This document shows positions 10,501 through 18,086 of a stretch of 64,000 nucleotides of DNA, in pieces. Under the pieces are notes generated by a model. The model saw only the letters and a program-made list of their open reading frames with translations. It made no database searches and was not told the DNA's origin. Positions within the stretch are counted from its first letter, which is position 1; each line of letters starts with the position of its first letter. The DNA lies in NCBI GenBank assembly GCA_018268395.1, contig JAFDWQ010000003.1, positions 283,238 through 347,237 of the forward strand. The letters are read 5' to 3'. Source of the stretch: Armatimonadota bacterium. GTDB lineage: Bacteria > Armatimonadota > Fimbriimonadia > Fimbriimonadales > Fimbriimonadaceae. Position numbers and translations under genes: made by a program.

Positions 10501-10883
10501 TCCAGATGGTCATCGTCCGGTTCGTCTCCGTCCGTCTTCATCGAAACGAGCGTCCCGTCCGGCCTCAGCACGGTGACGGTCGTGGAGGACTTCCCGTCCG
10601 AAGGCAGTTTCTCCCCGTCGATCGTCGTTTCGCTGGACTCTTCCTTGTGTTCGAAGGTGACGTTGCCGTTGCTCTCGACCTTCGTGACCGTCACTTTCGT
10701 CACGTCTTTGGCGACGATCGTCAACTTCTTGCCACCGGCGTCGAAAGTGACGGTCGTTTCGGACTTGTAGCGGCCGAAGGAGCCCTCCTTTCCCTTGACC
10801 GTGAGCAGGGTCTTGTCTTGAGCCTGGGCGACGGCAGGGAGGCTTGCAACCAGGAACAACAGGGTGATCGCAGATCGGGACAT
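7566..10883 (-). CDS. secreted zinc-dependent metalloprotease (DUF5117/DUF4953-like)
   Basis: A 1105-residue protein starting MSRSAITLLFLVASLPAVAQA, a signal peptide with a likely AQA cleavage. The first 300 residues are an Armatimonadota-type beta-rich domain (repeated TVTK/KLTIV strands). A zincin domain follows, with HEFGHMLGLRHNF at about residues 691-703, whose three His (HExxHxxGxxH) bind zinc. A helical C-terminal region follows. Metzincin-like enzymes of this group are extracytoplasmic peptidases; the target is unknown. The reading frame extends upstream of the signal peptide, but that part is antisense to the M24 gene, so ATG 10883 is chosen. CATAAT lies 12 nt upstream. Confidence 0.88.
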   Translation of the reverse strand: MSRSAITLLFLVASLPAVAQAQDKTLLTVKGKEGSFGRYKSETTVTFDAGGKKLTIVAKDVTKVTVTKVESNGNVTFEHKEESSETTIDGEKLPSDGKSSTTVTVLRPDGTLVSMKTDGDEPDDDHLDVRLGVAHNPVFSPKPVGVGEKWKTSYKADGTLGTKAAEAEFEYLANEDAGGVKCAKIRMAYKETGSGTLISNKATLWVELASGDVVKEESDYDGIPLPGPTGPTNAHAVSTSQRTAGGPLPGTGPAASAAPEPKDIDEVTKGCEKLPGAFTLYRKRESGRQTIYLEIRQDQIGKLTMLQATASSGNGRQLVTGSPIGDLVFQFEELQPDKLTMVVPNLAYRADAGTPEARAVERSFARSFLEQYTVEARSKSRASLLIDVSDLFRGDIARLSAVFQGGGNPMFGGTPGYSMDREKTYVASLKAFPKNVVAETVYNFVGGGPPSIEQMLGGGGGDPRSQVVRVVYNVFPLETTPGYVPRLYDSRIGFFTVWYQDFSRMTQLDQQVQYINRWRVRKSDPQAASSPAADPIVFWMDNAVPDEYRESLTNGILVWNKAFEKLGITGAVQVKQMPADVDWDPSDMRYNTIRWVASESDAYAVSQFRVDPVTGEIINGNILVDANLVRALTGERNAVVAPAGTMRPTDCRYVQDGMKQARLGLIAASALSSLDHRIDAPTYVKQFLHNVITHEFGHMLGLRHNFAASCELSAVQLGDAAIVQDAQPAASVMDYVPFNIEAIGKDGIDYYGQGIGKYDVWAVEYGYRDFGATSPTGEKTKLQEIAARCNEPGLAFQTDEAADGFDPYVTRFDMSSEPQKYWTRVWDVSKTLMGTLGDRRPSRGESYYGFTREFSLLMSLQGSAALQLTRFVGGLRRNANLKGDTGERPPLEPLSKAVQESALNKVCELALSPSAFQVPKSYLLRLTDDPNANLAETYLGGVSSFPAFDMISGLQAAVLDQLMDPDRMARVVNNEFKAERRSAALSLASVFDKVQSVVWTELGTGAEVTPLRRQLQRRHVENLARLAVRSGSGVPADAKMWAWDGLRDLAARLEKALATETDRTERVHYADCLARVKRAMQAQETVGGASARPSLSDLLGGGDGS

Positions 10884-10928
10884 GGCGAGTGACCCATTAT
10901 GAGGCGCGTCACGGCGCTCCGTCGTGCC

Positions 10929-10934
10929 TATACT
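10929..10934 (+). promoter_or_regulatory. -10-like hexamer for the M24 peptidase
   Basis: TATACT, 6 nt before ATG 10941. The AAGGA that abuts the ATG is too close to act as a normal Shine-Dalgarno. Confidence 0.5.
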
Positions 10935-10940
10935 CAAGGA

Positions 10941-12053
10941 ATGTCCACCAGTGCGGCCCGAGACACGAGAATGGGTGCCTTGGCATCGGCGTTGACCCGC
11001 CACGGCCGCTCCGCCTACTTCTGCACGAGCGGAGTGACCATGAACTACCTCGCCGGCTTTCAAGAAGAGGGAGGGGAGCGTCTCTTGACCCTGGTCGTCG
11101 GTGCGGACGGGAAGAACTGTCTGATCGCGCCCGCCTTGACCCGGAACCAAGCCGAACGGAGCGGGTTGCAGGACGTCCGAGTCTGGTCCGACGGCGAGGA
11201 CCCTATCGGACTCGTTAAAGGACTGCTCGACGAGTGGGGATGCGCCGACGGCGCGTTCTCGGTCGACGACGAAATGCGGTCGTCCCTGCTCCTCGCCCTC
11301 CAATCCGCGTTGCCCCAAGCGACGTTCACGGCCGGACACGGGCTCCTTGGAGAGCTGACAAGGATCAAGGACCCGGGTGAGATCGCCAAGCTGAAGAAGG
11401 CAGGCGACATCGCCGATTCTTCGCTTGCCGACGTTCTGTCCAAGGTCAAGCCAGGAACGACGGAATGGGCCGTCAACGAATTGCTAGGTGCGGAGATGTC
11501 GCGACGGGGAGGCGTCCCTGTCTTCGCGATCGTCGCCACGGGAGCCCATGGCGCGGAGCCGCACCACCACACGGGCCAGACGGCGGTCGCCGAAGGCGAT
11601 GTCGTCGTCCTCGACTACGGGTGCCAGTACGAGGGCTACCTGAGCGACATCACGCGGACCGTCGTGGTCGGGCGGCCGACCGCGGAGCAAAGCCAGGTCT
11701 ACCGCATCGTGTACGACGCCCATATGGCGGCCAGGGAGGCTATCCGGCCAGGCGTCGCGGCCGAAGACGTGGACCGGGCCGCGCGACGTGTCATCGACGA
11801 TGCAGGGTACGGCGAGTTCTTCGTCCACAGGACGGGCCACGGCCTTGGGATGCGGGTCCACGAAGAGCCTTACATCTGCAAAGGGAACAGCCACGCGCTC
11901 GAAGTCGGTAACGTTTTCAGTATCGAACCGGGGATCTATCTACCGGGACGCTTCGGAGTGCGGATCGAGAACATCGTGGCCGTAACAGACGACGGGCATG
12001 AGAGCATGAACGCTGAGCCGACCGCCGACATCACCGTCGTCCCGGTCTCCTGA
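10941..12053 (+). CDS. M24 family Xaa-Pro aminopeptidase-like protein
   Basis: A 370-residue two-domain protein. An N-terminal creatinase-like domain spans about residues 1-130. The pita-bread M24 catalytic domain has metal ligands visible in VVVLDYGCQYEGYLSDITRT (two Asp), HRTGHGLGMRVHE (His), FSIEPGIY (Glu) and GVRIENIVAV (Glu). The family removes N-terminal residues before proline using two Mn/Co ions, in the cytosol. ATG 10941 is favoured by the -10 at 6 nt; an internal ATG at 10971 is possible. It is divergent from the metalloprotease gene and converges on a PEP-CTERM gene. Confidence 0.93.
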   Translation: MSTSAARDTRMGALASALTRHGRSAYFCTSGVTMNYLAGFQEEGGERLLTLVVGADGKNCLIAPALTRNQAERSGLQDVRVWSDGEDPIGLVKGLLDEWGCADGAFSVDDEMRSSLLLALQSALPQATFTAGHGLLGELTRIKDPGEIAKLKKAGDIADSSLADVLSKVKPGTTEWAVNELLGAEMSRRGGVPVFAIVATGAHGAEPHHHTGQTAVAEGDVVVLDYGCQYEGYLSDITRTVVVGRPTAEQSQVYRIVYDAHMAAREAIRPGVAAEDVDRAARRVIDDAGYGEFFVHRTGHGLGMRVHEEPYICKGNSHALEVGNVFSIEPGIYLPGRFGVRIENIVAVTDDGHESMNAEPTADITVVPVS

Positions 12054-12086
12054 AAAAGGTCCGGCGCGGCTCTTTGAGCCGCGCCG
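12053..12086 (-). terminator. intrinsic terminator of the PEP-CTERM gene
   Basis: CGGCGCGGCTC (12062-12072) and its exact complement (12076-12086) form an 11-bp stem with a 3-nt loop. Read on the minus strand it is followed, after 4 nt, by UUUUU (12053-12057). It lies just past the PEP-CTERM stop codon, between convergent genes. Confidence 0.8.
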
Positions 12087-12111
12087 AGAACCGCGAGAGG
12101 TCGAATCCGGA

Positions 12112-12846
12112 TTACTTCTTTTTGCGCTTCTTGGCGATGAACGCGGCCGCGGCGCCTCCGAGGACGATCATCGAACTCGGTTCCGGGACAGGCGGAGAGT
12201 CTCCCTTGTTCAGGCCCAAGAGCAAACCGGCCATGACGGGAAGGATGAGCGGAGGGGCCGGGACGCGGCCCACGGTCGGCACCGTCGGCGGGACGGGCAT
12301 GACCTCAAGGGCGTTGACTTCCGTCGGCATCGGTTCGAGCATCCCCGGAGGCGTTTCGATGAACGCCGTTTCGGGCTGCTTGACAGCGACGAGGTCGCGG
12401 ACCTCCAATCGGGGGTCGGCATCGACGCCCACGACGGCCGAAGCGACGCCGATGTCCGTGCCCCGGACCATCGGGTTGGCGCACTTGGTCTTGAGGACAG
12501 GGTTGCCCTGCTCGTCCTGCCAGACCAGCGTGCCCTTCCGGAACATGAGGGCTCGCGCCCGGACTTCTTCCCAGTTCGGGACGTTGTAGACGAGATAGAC
12601 GCCGTCGGCCGGGATTCGGCCGAGCTTCAGCTTCGAGAACATCTGAAGGATCTCGTCCTTCGACATTCCGAAGTGCCGCATAAAGCGTGAAGAGACCTGC
12701 GGATCGTTCTTGACCTGCGACAGCAGTTCAGGCAACGTATTGGCAGGCCGATTGAGGAAGCTGTTCTGATCGGTCCGAGCAAGGGCCAAGCTGGCCACCG
12801 CCACGAACGCGAGAACTGACGCGAATCGTCTCAAAACCGACATCAT
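12112..12846 (-). CDS. PEP-CTERM sorting domain protein
   Basis: A 244-residue exported protein. It has a signal peptide (MSVLRRFASVLAFVAVASLALA), a globular middle of unknown fold, then a Pro-rich linker. The C-terminal sorting signal is VPEPSSMIVLGG followed by an Ala-rich helix and AKKRKKK: the PEP motif, hydrophobic span and basic tail recognised by exosortase. Exosortase/EPS biosynthesis genes are not nearby. The start at 12846 is chosen because AGAGAGG lies 4 nt upstream; the longer frame to 12888 adds a non-signal-like basic stretch. Cargo function is unknown. Confidence 0.88.
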   Translation of the reverse strand: MMSVLRRFASVLAFVAVASLALARTDQNSFLNRPANTLPELLSQVKNDPQVSSRFMRHFGMSKDEILQMFSKLKLGRIPADGVYLVYNVPNWEEVRARALMFRKGTLVWQDEQGNPVLKTKCANPMVRGTDIGVASAVVGVDADPRLEVRDLVAVKQPETAFIETPPGMLEPMPTEVNALEVMPVPPTVPTVGRVPAPPLILPVMAGLLLGLNKGDSPPVPEPSSMIVLGGAAAAFIAKKRKKK

Positions 12847-12978
12847 CTTACCTCTCTTAATCTCCCTTGGAGCGTCCGAAGGCCGCACCCGAGGAGCAAA
12901 AACCTCTCTATCTTATGACAGCCAACCCCGTGCCAATGTTGCCTCTGGTTCAAAAACCCCGGACAATACGGGTTGAAT

Positions 12979-13689
12979 TCAGGACTCTTCCCGGGACTGG
13001 GCGTGCGCCGTCAACCTGGCACGCTGGGCCCTGTCGATGACCTCGAGGGCGTCGCGCGCTGCCGATTGTTCGGCCTCTTTCTTGGAGCGGCCCGATCCTT
13101 CGCCCATGACCTCGTTGTCGAAGAGCACCTGGACCGTGAACCTCCGATCGTGGGAGAGGCCCGACTCCCGGGCGACCTTGTACAGCGGAGTTTTCCGCCA
13201 TAGCGACTGTGCCACCTCTTGAAGCCTCGACTTATGGTCGTTCGGACTGACGTCGCCGGCGCTGACCTGCATGAGGTAGGGGTGGAGCTGCTCGAGGACG
13301 AACCACCTCGCTTTCTCGAGTCCCGATTCGATGAACACCGCTCCGACGACCCCTTCGAAGATGTCGCACAAGACCGAGGGGCGGGAGCGTCCGCCGGTCG
13401 ACTCTTCGCCGGGGCTGAGCTCGAGCGTCCGGTCCAGACCGAGCCGGAGCGCGGTCTCGGCCAAGGGGCCTTCCTGGACGACGCTCGACCGCGCCTTACT
13501 CATCATCCCCTGATCCCAGTCGGGATGGTGCTCGTACAGGTACTGGGCGACGATCAGGCCGAGCACGGCGTCGCCGAAGAACTCGATCCTCTCGTAACTG
13601 TCCCGGACCGAGTCGGCCGCGGCGCTCCGGTGCCGCATGGCGAGCCGGAAAAGGGCTTCGCTCTTCAGCGGAATGGCAGGCGGGATCAT
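12979..13689 (-). CDS. rnc: ribonuclease III
   Basis: A 236-residue RNase III, the Mg-dependent double-strand-specific endonuclease that processes rRNA and structured mRNAs. The catalytic signature ERIEFFGDAVLGLIVA is near residue 38, a second acidic patch CDIFEGVVGAVF is near 115, and a C-terminal dsRBD (DHKSRLQEVAQ... to SKKEAEQSAARDAL) is present. ATG 13689 overlaps the TGA of the upstream aminotransferase gene (ATGA), so translation is coupled. The longer in-frame extension is only the other frame of that aminotransferase. Confidence 0.96.
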   Translation of the reverse strand: MIPPAIPLKSEALFRLAMRHRSAAADSVRDSYERIEFFGDAVLGLIVAQYLYEHHPDWDQGMMSKARSSVVQEGPLAETALRLGLDRTLELSPGEESTGGRSRPSVLCDIFEGVVGAVFIESGLEKARWFVLEQLHPYLMQVSAGDVSPNDHKSRLQEVAQSLWRKTPLYKVARESGLSHDRRFTVQVLFDNEVMGEGSGRSKKEAEQSAARDALEVIDRAQRARLTAHAQSREES

Positions 13690-14873
13690 GTCGAAACTCT
13701 CGATAAGGCGTCCTTGATCCGGCGCGTCCCCTCGACGATCTCCCGCTCGGAGCACGCGTAAGACAGGCGCAGACAGCCGGGCCGACCGAAGACCGAACCC
13801 GGAACCGTGGCCACCGACGCCCTGTCCAGCAAGAGCGAGGCCAGTTCCGTATCGTCGCGGACTTCGCCGCCCAGAAAGACAGAAAAGTCGGGCAAGACAT
13901 AAAATGCCCCCTCGGGAGGATCGATCCTCACACCGGGGATGTCGCGCAACGACCGTACGATCAGGTCCCTTCGGGATTCGAACTCTCGCCGCATGGCTTC
14001 GATCTCGTCGGGCGGAAGGTTCAAGGCGGCGACGGCGCCGTACTGTGCGAAGCTCGTGGGATTGCTGGTCGTCTGGTCCTGAAGACACGTCATGACGGCG
14101 GCGACCGGGGCCGGCGCGCACGCATAGCCGATCCGCCAACCGGTCATCGCGTAGGTCTTGCTGCAACCGTTCACGGTCACCGTCCGGTCGAAGACGTCGG
14201 GGCCGAGAGAGGCCGGGCTGAGGGGCCTGGCCCCATAGACGAGCCGCTCATAGATCTCGTCACTGATCAGCCAGAGACCTCTGTCGACGGCCGTCCTGGC
14301 CAGGAACTCGATGATGGCAGGGGGGAAGACGGCTCCGCTCGGATTGCAGGGCGAGTTGACGACGATCGCCTTCGTCTTCGGAGTAAGGGCCGCTGCCACC
14401 GCGTCCTCGGTCGGGACGAAGCCCGCCTCCTGTGACGTCTCGACGATGACGGCCCTGCCACCGGCCAGAGCGATCTGGTCCAAGTACGTCATCCAGTACG
14501 GAGCGAAGACGACGACCTCGTCGCCCGGGTCGACCAAGACCTGGAACGCGTTGAACAGGCTCTGCTTAGCGCCGCAGGACACGACGATCTGGGCTGCAGC
14601 CGCCGAAATCCCGTTGTCCCGGGAGAGTTTGGCGACGATCGCATCCTTAAGTTCGGGGACGCCTGAGGTCGCCGTGTACCGGGTCTTGCCTCCTCGGAGG
14701 GCCTGAACGGCCGCCTCGACGACAGCCGAGGGACTGTCGACGTCAGGCTCACCTGCGCCGAACGAGACCACGTCCTTCCCTTCGGCCTGGAGTTGCCTGG
14801 CCTTCGAGGCGATCGCCAAGGTCGGCGACGGCCTGAGGACCGATGCTCGGGCCGCGAACGGAAGGCTCATCAC
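13686..14873 (-). CDS. class I/II pyridoxal-phosphate aminotransferase (aspartate aminotransferase type Ib)
   Basis: A 395-residue fold-type I PLP enzyme. It has the N-terminal LSFGAGEPD-like motif (VSFGAGEPDVDSP), NSPCNPSGAVF and SDEIYERLVYG, the Schiff-base lysine in GCSKTYAMTGWRIGYA, and the carboxylate-binding Arg in CLRLSYACSE. Best fit is the aspartate/prephenate aminotransferase group; substrate range cannot be read from sequence. It starts at GTG 14873 or ATG 14870. TATCCT is 9 nt before the GTG, which favours the longer form. It forms a coupled pair with rnc. Confidence 0.93.
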   Translation of the reverse strand: MMSLPFAARASVLRPSPTLAIASKARQLQAEGKDVVSFGAGEPDVDSPSAVVEAAVQALRGGKTRYTATSGVPELKDAIVAKLSRDNGISAAAAQIVVSCGAKQSLFNAFQVLVDPGDEVVVFAPYWMTYLDQIALAGGRAVIVETSQEAGFVPTEDAVAAALTPKTKAIVVNSPCNPSGAVFPPAIIEFLARTAVDRGLWLISDEIYERLVYGARPLSPASLGPDVFDRTVTVNGCSKTYAMTGWRIGYACAPAPVAAVMTCLQDQTTSNPTSFAQYGAVAALNLPPDEIEAMRREFESRRDLIVRSLRDIPGVRIDPPEGAFYVLPDFSVFLGGEVRDDTELASLLLDRASVATVPGSVFGRPGCLRLSYACSEREIVEGTRRIKDALSRVST

Positions 14874-14882
14874 AGGCCCGCT

Positions 14883-14888
14883 AGGATA
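14883..14888 (-). promoter_or_regulatory. -10-like hexamer for the aminotransferase
   Basis: TATCCT on the minus strand, 9 nt before GTG 14873. Confidence 0.4.
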
Positions 14889-14923
14889 CCTGTCCGGTAC
14901 GGCCGTTCCCGAAAGCCGCCGGC

Positions 14924-14929
14924 CATAAT
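14924..14929 (+). promoter_or_regulatory. -10-like hexamer for the FecCD permease
   Basis: CATAAT, 6 nt before GTG 14936. The ten bases CGGCCATAAT are shared exactly with the GNAT gene promoter at 25667-25676. Confidence 0.5.
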
Positions 14930-14935
14930 GGTCCT

Positions 14936-15946
14936 GTGGCGGAGGCTCGCTTTCCCTGGAGGGCCCTGGCGGGATGGTGCGCCGTCGCTCTCGCCGCGTG
15001 GTGCCTCTATCTGGCCGTGGGATCGGTCCCGGTCCCCTTCGGCGACCTCCTCCGCACGTTGTTCCATGCCGGCTCGGGCCGCGACGCCGGGCTCGAGACG
15101 ATCGTGTGGCAGATCCGGATGCCGCGCGCCCTCTATTGTGTCGGTGCGGGAACCCTGCTCGCTTACGTCGGGACAGTGTTCCAAGCGCTGTTCCGCAACC
15201 CCCTCTCCGAGCCGTACGTCATCGGGGTGGCGAGCGGCGCCGCCGTCGGTGGGACGACCGCCGTCCTCGTCGCCCTTGACTCGGGGCTGGGCCGGGTCGG
15301 GTTCTCGGCCCTCGGTGCCGTCCTCAGCCTGGGGTTCGTCCTGGCGATCTCGAAGGGCCGGCGCTCGCTCGACGTCCAGACCCTGCTGATCGGCGGGGTC
15401 GTGGCGGGTTCACTGCTGTCCGGTTGGACGACCCTGAACCTCGTGTTGGCCGGACAAGACTCTGGCAAGGTCTTGTGGTGGCTCCTCGGGAGCACGACTC
15501 CGATGTTCTGGGACCGGGCTCTGGTGCTTGCGGCCGTGGCGGTCGTCGGGTTCCTTCTTTTGTACCGGACGTCAAGGGCCTTGAACGCGATGGCGGTCGA
15601 CGAGTTCGTCGCCGGGACTCAAGGGGTGCAGACCCAGCGCTTGAAGCTCACGGCTCTCGTCGTCGGTGCCGTCGCGACGGGGGTCGTGGTCGGGACGGTC
15701 GGGATGGTGGGGTTCGTGGGCCTCGTCGCGCCCCATATCGCCCGAAGGATGGTCGGCAACGACGTCAGGGTCGTCATGCCCGTCTCAGCGGCCATCGGTT
15801 GTTCCCTGTTGTTGTGCGCCGATCTCTTGGCCCAACGGCTCAAGCCGGGTTACGAACTGCCGCTCGGCGCCGTTACGGCCGTCCTGGGCGCTCCCGTCCT
15901 TCTCTGGCTGTTGCGGTCTAAGGGTCGGACAGCGCTCCCATCATAA
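14936..15946 (+). CDS. FecCD-type ABC transporter permease (siderophore/cobalamin)
   Basis: A 336-residue polytopic inner-membrane protein of the BtuC/FecD/FhuB family, with about ten hydrophobic segments. Family motifs are RMPRALYCVGAGTLLAYVG and FRNPLSEPYVIGVASGA near the N-terminus, GTVGMVGFVGLVAPHIARR in the middle (ATPase-contacting region) and ELPLGAVTAVLGAPVLLWLL at the end. It would form the channel of an importer for iron-siderophore, heme or cobalamin. The ATPase and binding-protein genes are not adjacent, so the substrate is unassigned. The GTG start is supported by CATAAT 6 nt upstream. Confidence 0.92.
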   Translation: MAEARFPWRALAGWCAVALAAWCLYLAVGSVPVPFGDLLRTLFHAGSGRDAGLETIVWQIRMPRALYCVGAGTLLAYVGTVFQALFRNPLSEPYVIGVASGAAVGGTTAVLVALDSGLGRVGFSALGAVLSLGFVLAISKGRRSLDVQTLLIGGVVAGSLLSGWTTLNLVLAGQDSGKVLWWLLGSTTPMFWDRALVLAAVAVVGFLLLYRTSRALNAMAVDEFVAGTQGVQTQRLKLTALVVGAVATGVVVGTVGMVGFVGLVAPHIARRMVGNDVRVVMPVSAAIGCSLLLCADLLAQRLKPGYELPLGAVTAVLGAPVLLWLLRSKGRTALPS

Positions 15947-15947
15947 T
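15942..15947 (+). promoter_or_regulatory. -10-like hexamer for hslU
   Basis: CATAAT, 7 nt before ATG 15955. It straddles the stop codon of the preceding permease gene. Confidence 0.45.
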
Positions 15948-15954
15948 CCCGTCC

Positions 15955-17376
15955 ATGTCCTTGCCCATCGAAGACCTGACGCCGCGACAGATCGTCGCCG
16001 AACTGGACAGGTACATCGTGGGGCAGGACGCCGCCAAACGGGCCGTCGCGGTCGCACTCCGGAACCGTCAGCGGCGCCAACGGGTCTCGCCCGAAGAACG
16101 GGACGACATCGTCCCTAAGAACATCCTCATGATCGGGCCGACGGGCGTGGGGAAGACCGAGATCGCCCGACGCCTTGCCCAACTGGCGAGGGCTCCGTTC
16201 GTCAAGGTCGAAGCGACGAAGTTCACTGAGGTCGGCTATGTCGGACGTGACGTCGACAGCATGATCCGCGAACTGGTCGGGAACGCGGTCCGCCTCGTCG
16301 AAGCCGAGCACCTTGCCGCGATCCGACCCGCGGCGCAAGAGGCTGCCGTAGACGAAATCGTCCGTTTGCTCGACGAACAGGACCATCCGGACGATGCGAA
16401 CCTCTCTTGGTCGCCGCTCCCGTTCTTCGGCCATGCGGTCGAGGACGACGGAGAACACGACTCTGAAGAGTTGCGGGCCCGGGCCGAACAGCGGGAAGCC
16501 GAGCGGGACGAACGCCGGGCCAAGCTCGCGGACGAAGTCCGGCAGGGGGTCTACGACCGAAGGACCGTCGAGGTCGAAGTCGAGGAGCCGCAGAACAACT
16601 TCCTGCAGGTCTTCACGCCGCAAGGCATGGAAGAAATGGGGCTCGAGGGCCTACCGATGGGAGGGGGCACGCGAAGGTTCACGCGCAAGGTCACCGTCGC
16701 GGAGGCCAAAGAGATCCTGGTCGAGGTCGAAGCCAAACGGCAGACGGACACGGTCGCGGTCAACCGAGAGGCGGTCTACCGCACCGAACAGACCGGGATC
16801 GTGTTCGTCGACGAGATCGACAAGGTCGCGATGAAAGGGGGCGGATCTGGTCCGGAAGTGAGCCGGGAAGGCGTCCAGCGCGACCTGTTGCCCGTGATCG
16901 AAGGATGCACCGTTCAGTCCAAGTTCGGGCCCGTCCGGACGGACCACGTCCTCTTCATCTGTGCAGGCGCGTTCCATGTCAGCAAACCGAGCGACCTGAT
17001 CCCAGAACTCCAGGGCCGCCTTCCGATCCGGGTCGAACTGGAAGCGTTGACCCAGGACGACTTCCGCCGCATCCTCAAGGAGCCGAAGAACGCCTTGACG
17101 AAGCAATACCGGCTGTTGCTTCAGACCGAAGGCGTCGAACTCGAGTTCACGGACGACGCCTTGGACGAGTTGGCGCTTATGGCCGCAGCCGTCAACGAGA
17201 AGACCGAGAACATCGGGGCCAGACGGTTGCACACCATGTTGGAGAAACTTCTCGAGGACGAGATGTTCGCAGCTCCGGACGGTTCGCCGCGGAAGGTCGT
17301 CGTCGACCGTATGATGGTCCAGATCCGGCTGTCCGGCCTTGTCGACGACCCGGACCGAAACCGCAGGATTCTTTGA
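15955..17376 (+). CDS. hslU: HslU/ClpY ATPase of the HslUV protease
   Basis: A 473-residue AAA+ unfoldase that feeds substrates into the HslV peptidase. LTPRQIVAELDRYIVGQDAAK opens the protein in family fashion. Walker A GPTGVGKT is at residues 61-68, the pore loop GYVGRD near 94, the helical I-domain at about 115-245, and Walker B IVFVDEID near 283. The C-terminal sensor-2 region has ENIGARRLHTMLE. The C-terminal tail VDDPDRNRRIL resembles the HslV-docking tail. hslV is not adjacent, which is unusual because the two are commonly paired. Confidence 0.96.
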   Translation: MSLPIEDLTPRQIVAELDRYIVGQDAAKRAVAVALRNRQRRQRVSPEERDDIVPKNILMIGPTGVGKTEIARRLAQLARAPFVKVEATKFTEVGYVGRDVDSMIRELVGNAVRLVEAEHLAAIRPAAQEAAVDEIVRLLDEQDHPDDANLSWSPLPFFGHAVEDDGEHDSEELRARAEQREAERDERRAKLADEVRQGVYDRRTVEVEVEEPQNNFLQVFTPQGMEEMGLEGLPMGGGTRRFTRKVTVAEAKEILVEVEAKRQTDTVAVNREAVYRTEQTGIVFVDEIDKVAMKGGGSGPEVSREGVQRDLLPVIEGCTVQSKFGPVRTDHVLFICAGAFHVSKPSDLIPELQGRLPIRVELEALTQDDFRRILKEPKNALTKQYRLLLQTEGVELEFTDDALDELALMAAAVNEKTENIGARRLHTMLEKLLEDEMFAAPDGSPRKVVVDRMMVQIRLSGLVDDPDRNRRIL

Positions 17377-17421
17377 TCTTTCAATGGCCCGGCCAGGGTT
17401 TTTCCAGCCCTTTCGACTAGG

Positions 17422-17427
17422 CATACT
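17422..17427 (+). promoter_or_regulatory. -10-like hexamer for the HTTM-partner gene
   Basis: CATACT, 8 nt before ATG 17436. Confidence 0.45.
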
Positions 17428-17435
17428 ACGGACAT

Positions 17436-18086
17436 ATGGATGACGGCGCGGCTGTCAGCCCCAAGCCCAAGAAGGGCGTCAACGTCCTGATCAAGCTGTT
17501 CGTGTTCTGGCACATGTTCGCGATGTTGAGTTGGTCGTTGCCGAACCCGCCGAACGCGGTCGCGAACGGGATCCTGCCGGCGACGACCGAAAACGTCTGG
17601 AAGTACCCGGTCGACTACGCGCTCCTGGCGAACGCCCAGTTGCACGCCCGCCACGCCCCCATGTACGGTTACATGTTCGTCAGCGGTCTTTGGCAGTACT
17701 GGGACATGTTCGCACCGAACCCGAGCGACACCGACCTCTGGTGGGACGCGATCGTCACCTACGAGAGCGGCAGGGTCGAGGTCTTCAAGTATCCGCGCAT
17801 CTACACGATGCCGATCTACGAGAAGTATTTCAAGGAGCGGTATAGAAAGTATCTGGAGAGGGTCAATACCGATGCGAAAGATTCGTGGAAGCGACCTGCG
17901 TTCGCCCAGCGCGTCGCGTTGCTCAGTTACGACGACCCGAACGACCCGCCCGTCGAAGTCCAGTTGAGACGTCACTGGCGGACCTTGGAGTCCATGGAGA
18001 AAGGCGTGCCGGAGAAGGAGAGCGAGTTCGTCCTGTTCCGATACCTGGTCGACCAGGACAAGCTCAGGAAGGACGCCGGGAGATGA
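17436..18086 (+). CDS. hypothetical protein paired with an HTTM membrane protein
   Basis: A 216-residue protein with one hydrophobic helix near the N-terminus (about residues 17-38, VLIKLFVFWHMFAMLSW). A Trp/Tyr-rich region follows (YGYMFVSGLWQYWDMFAPNP, WWDAIVTYESG) and a charged C-terminal half. W-x-MFAPNP is a phrase I associate with proteins encoded beside, or fused to, HTTM (vitamin K gamma-carboxylase-like) proteins. Its stop overlaps the start of the next gene (ATGA), so the two are translationally coupled and probably work together in the membrane. No enzymatic motif was recognised. Confidence 0.8.
   Translation: MDDGAAVSPKPKKGVNVLIKLFVFWHMFAMLSWSLPNPPNAVANGILPATTENVWKYPVDYALLANAQLHARHAPMYGYMFVSGLWQYWDMFAPNPSDTDLWWDAIVTYESGRVEVFKYPRIYTMPIYEKYFKERYRKYLERVNTDAKDSWKRPAFAQRVALLSYDDPNDPPVEVQLRRHWRTLESMEKGVPEKESEFVLFRYLVDQDKLRKDAGR

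Noticed and set aside
7566-11339. A 1257-residue start for the metalloprotease
   Set aside because: The extra N-terminal part is antisense to the M24 peptidase gene and precedes a clean signal peptide.
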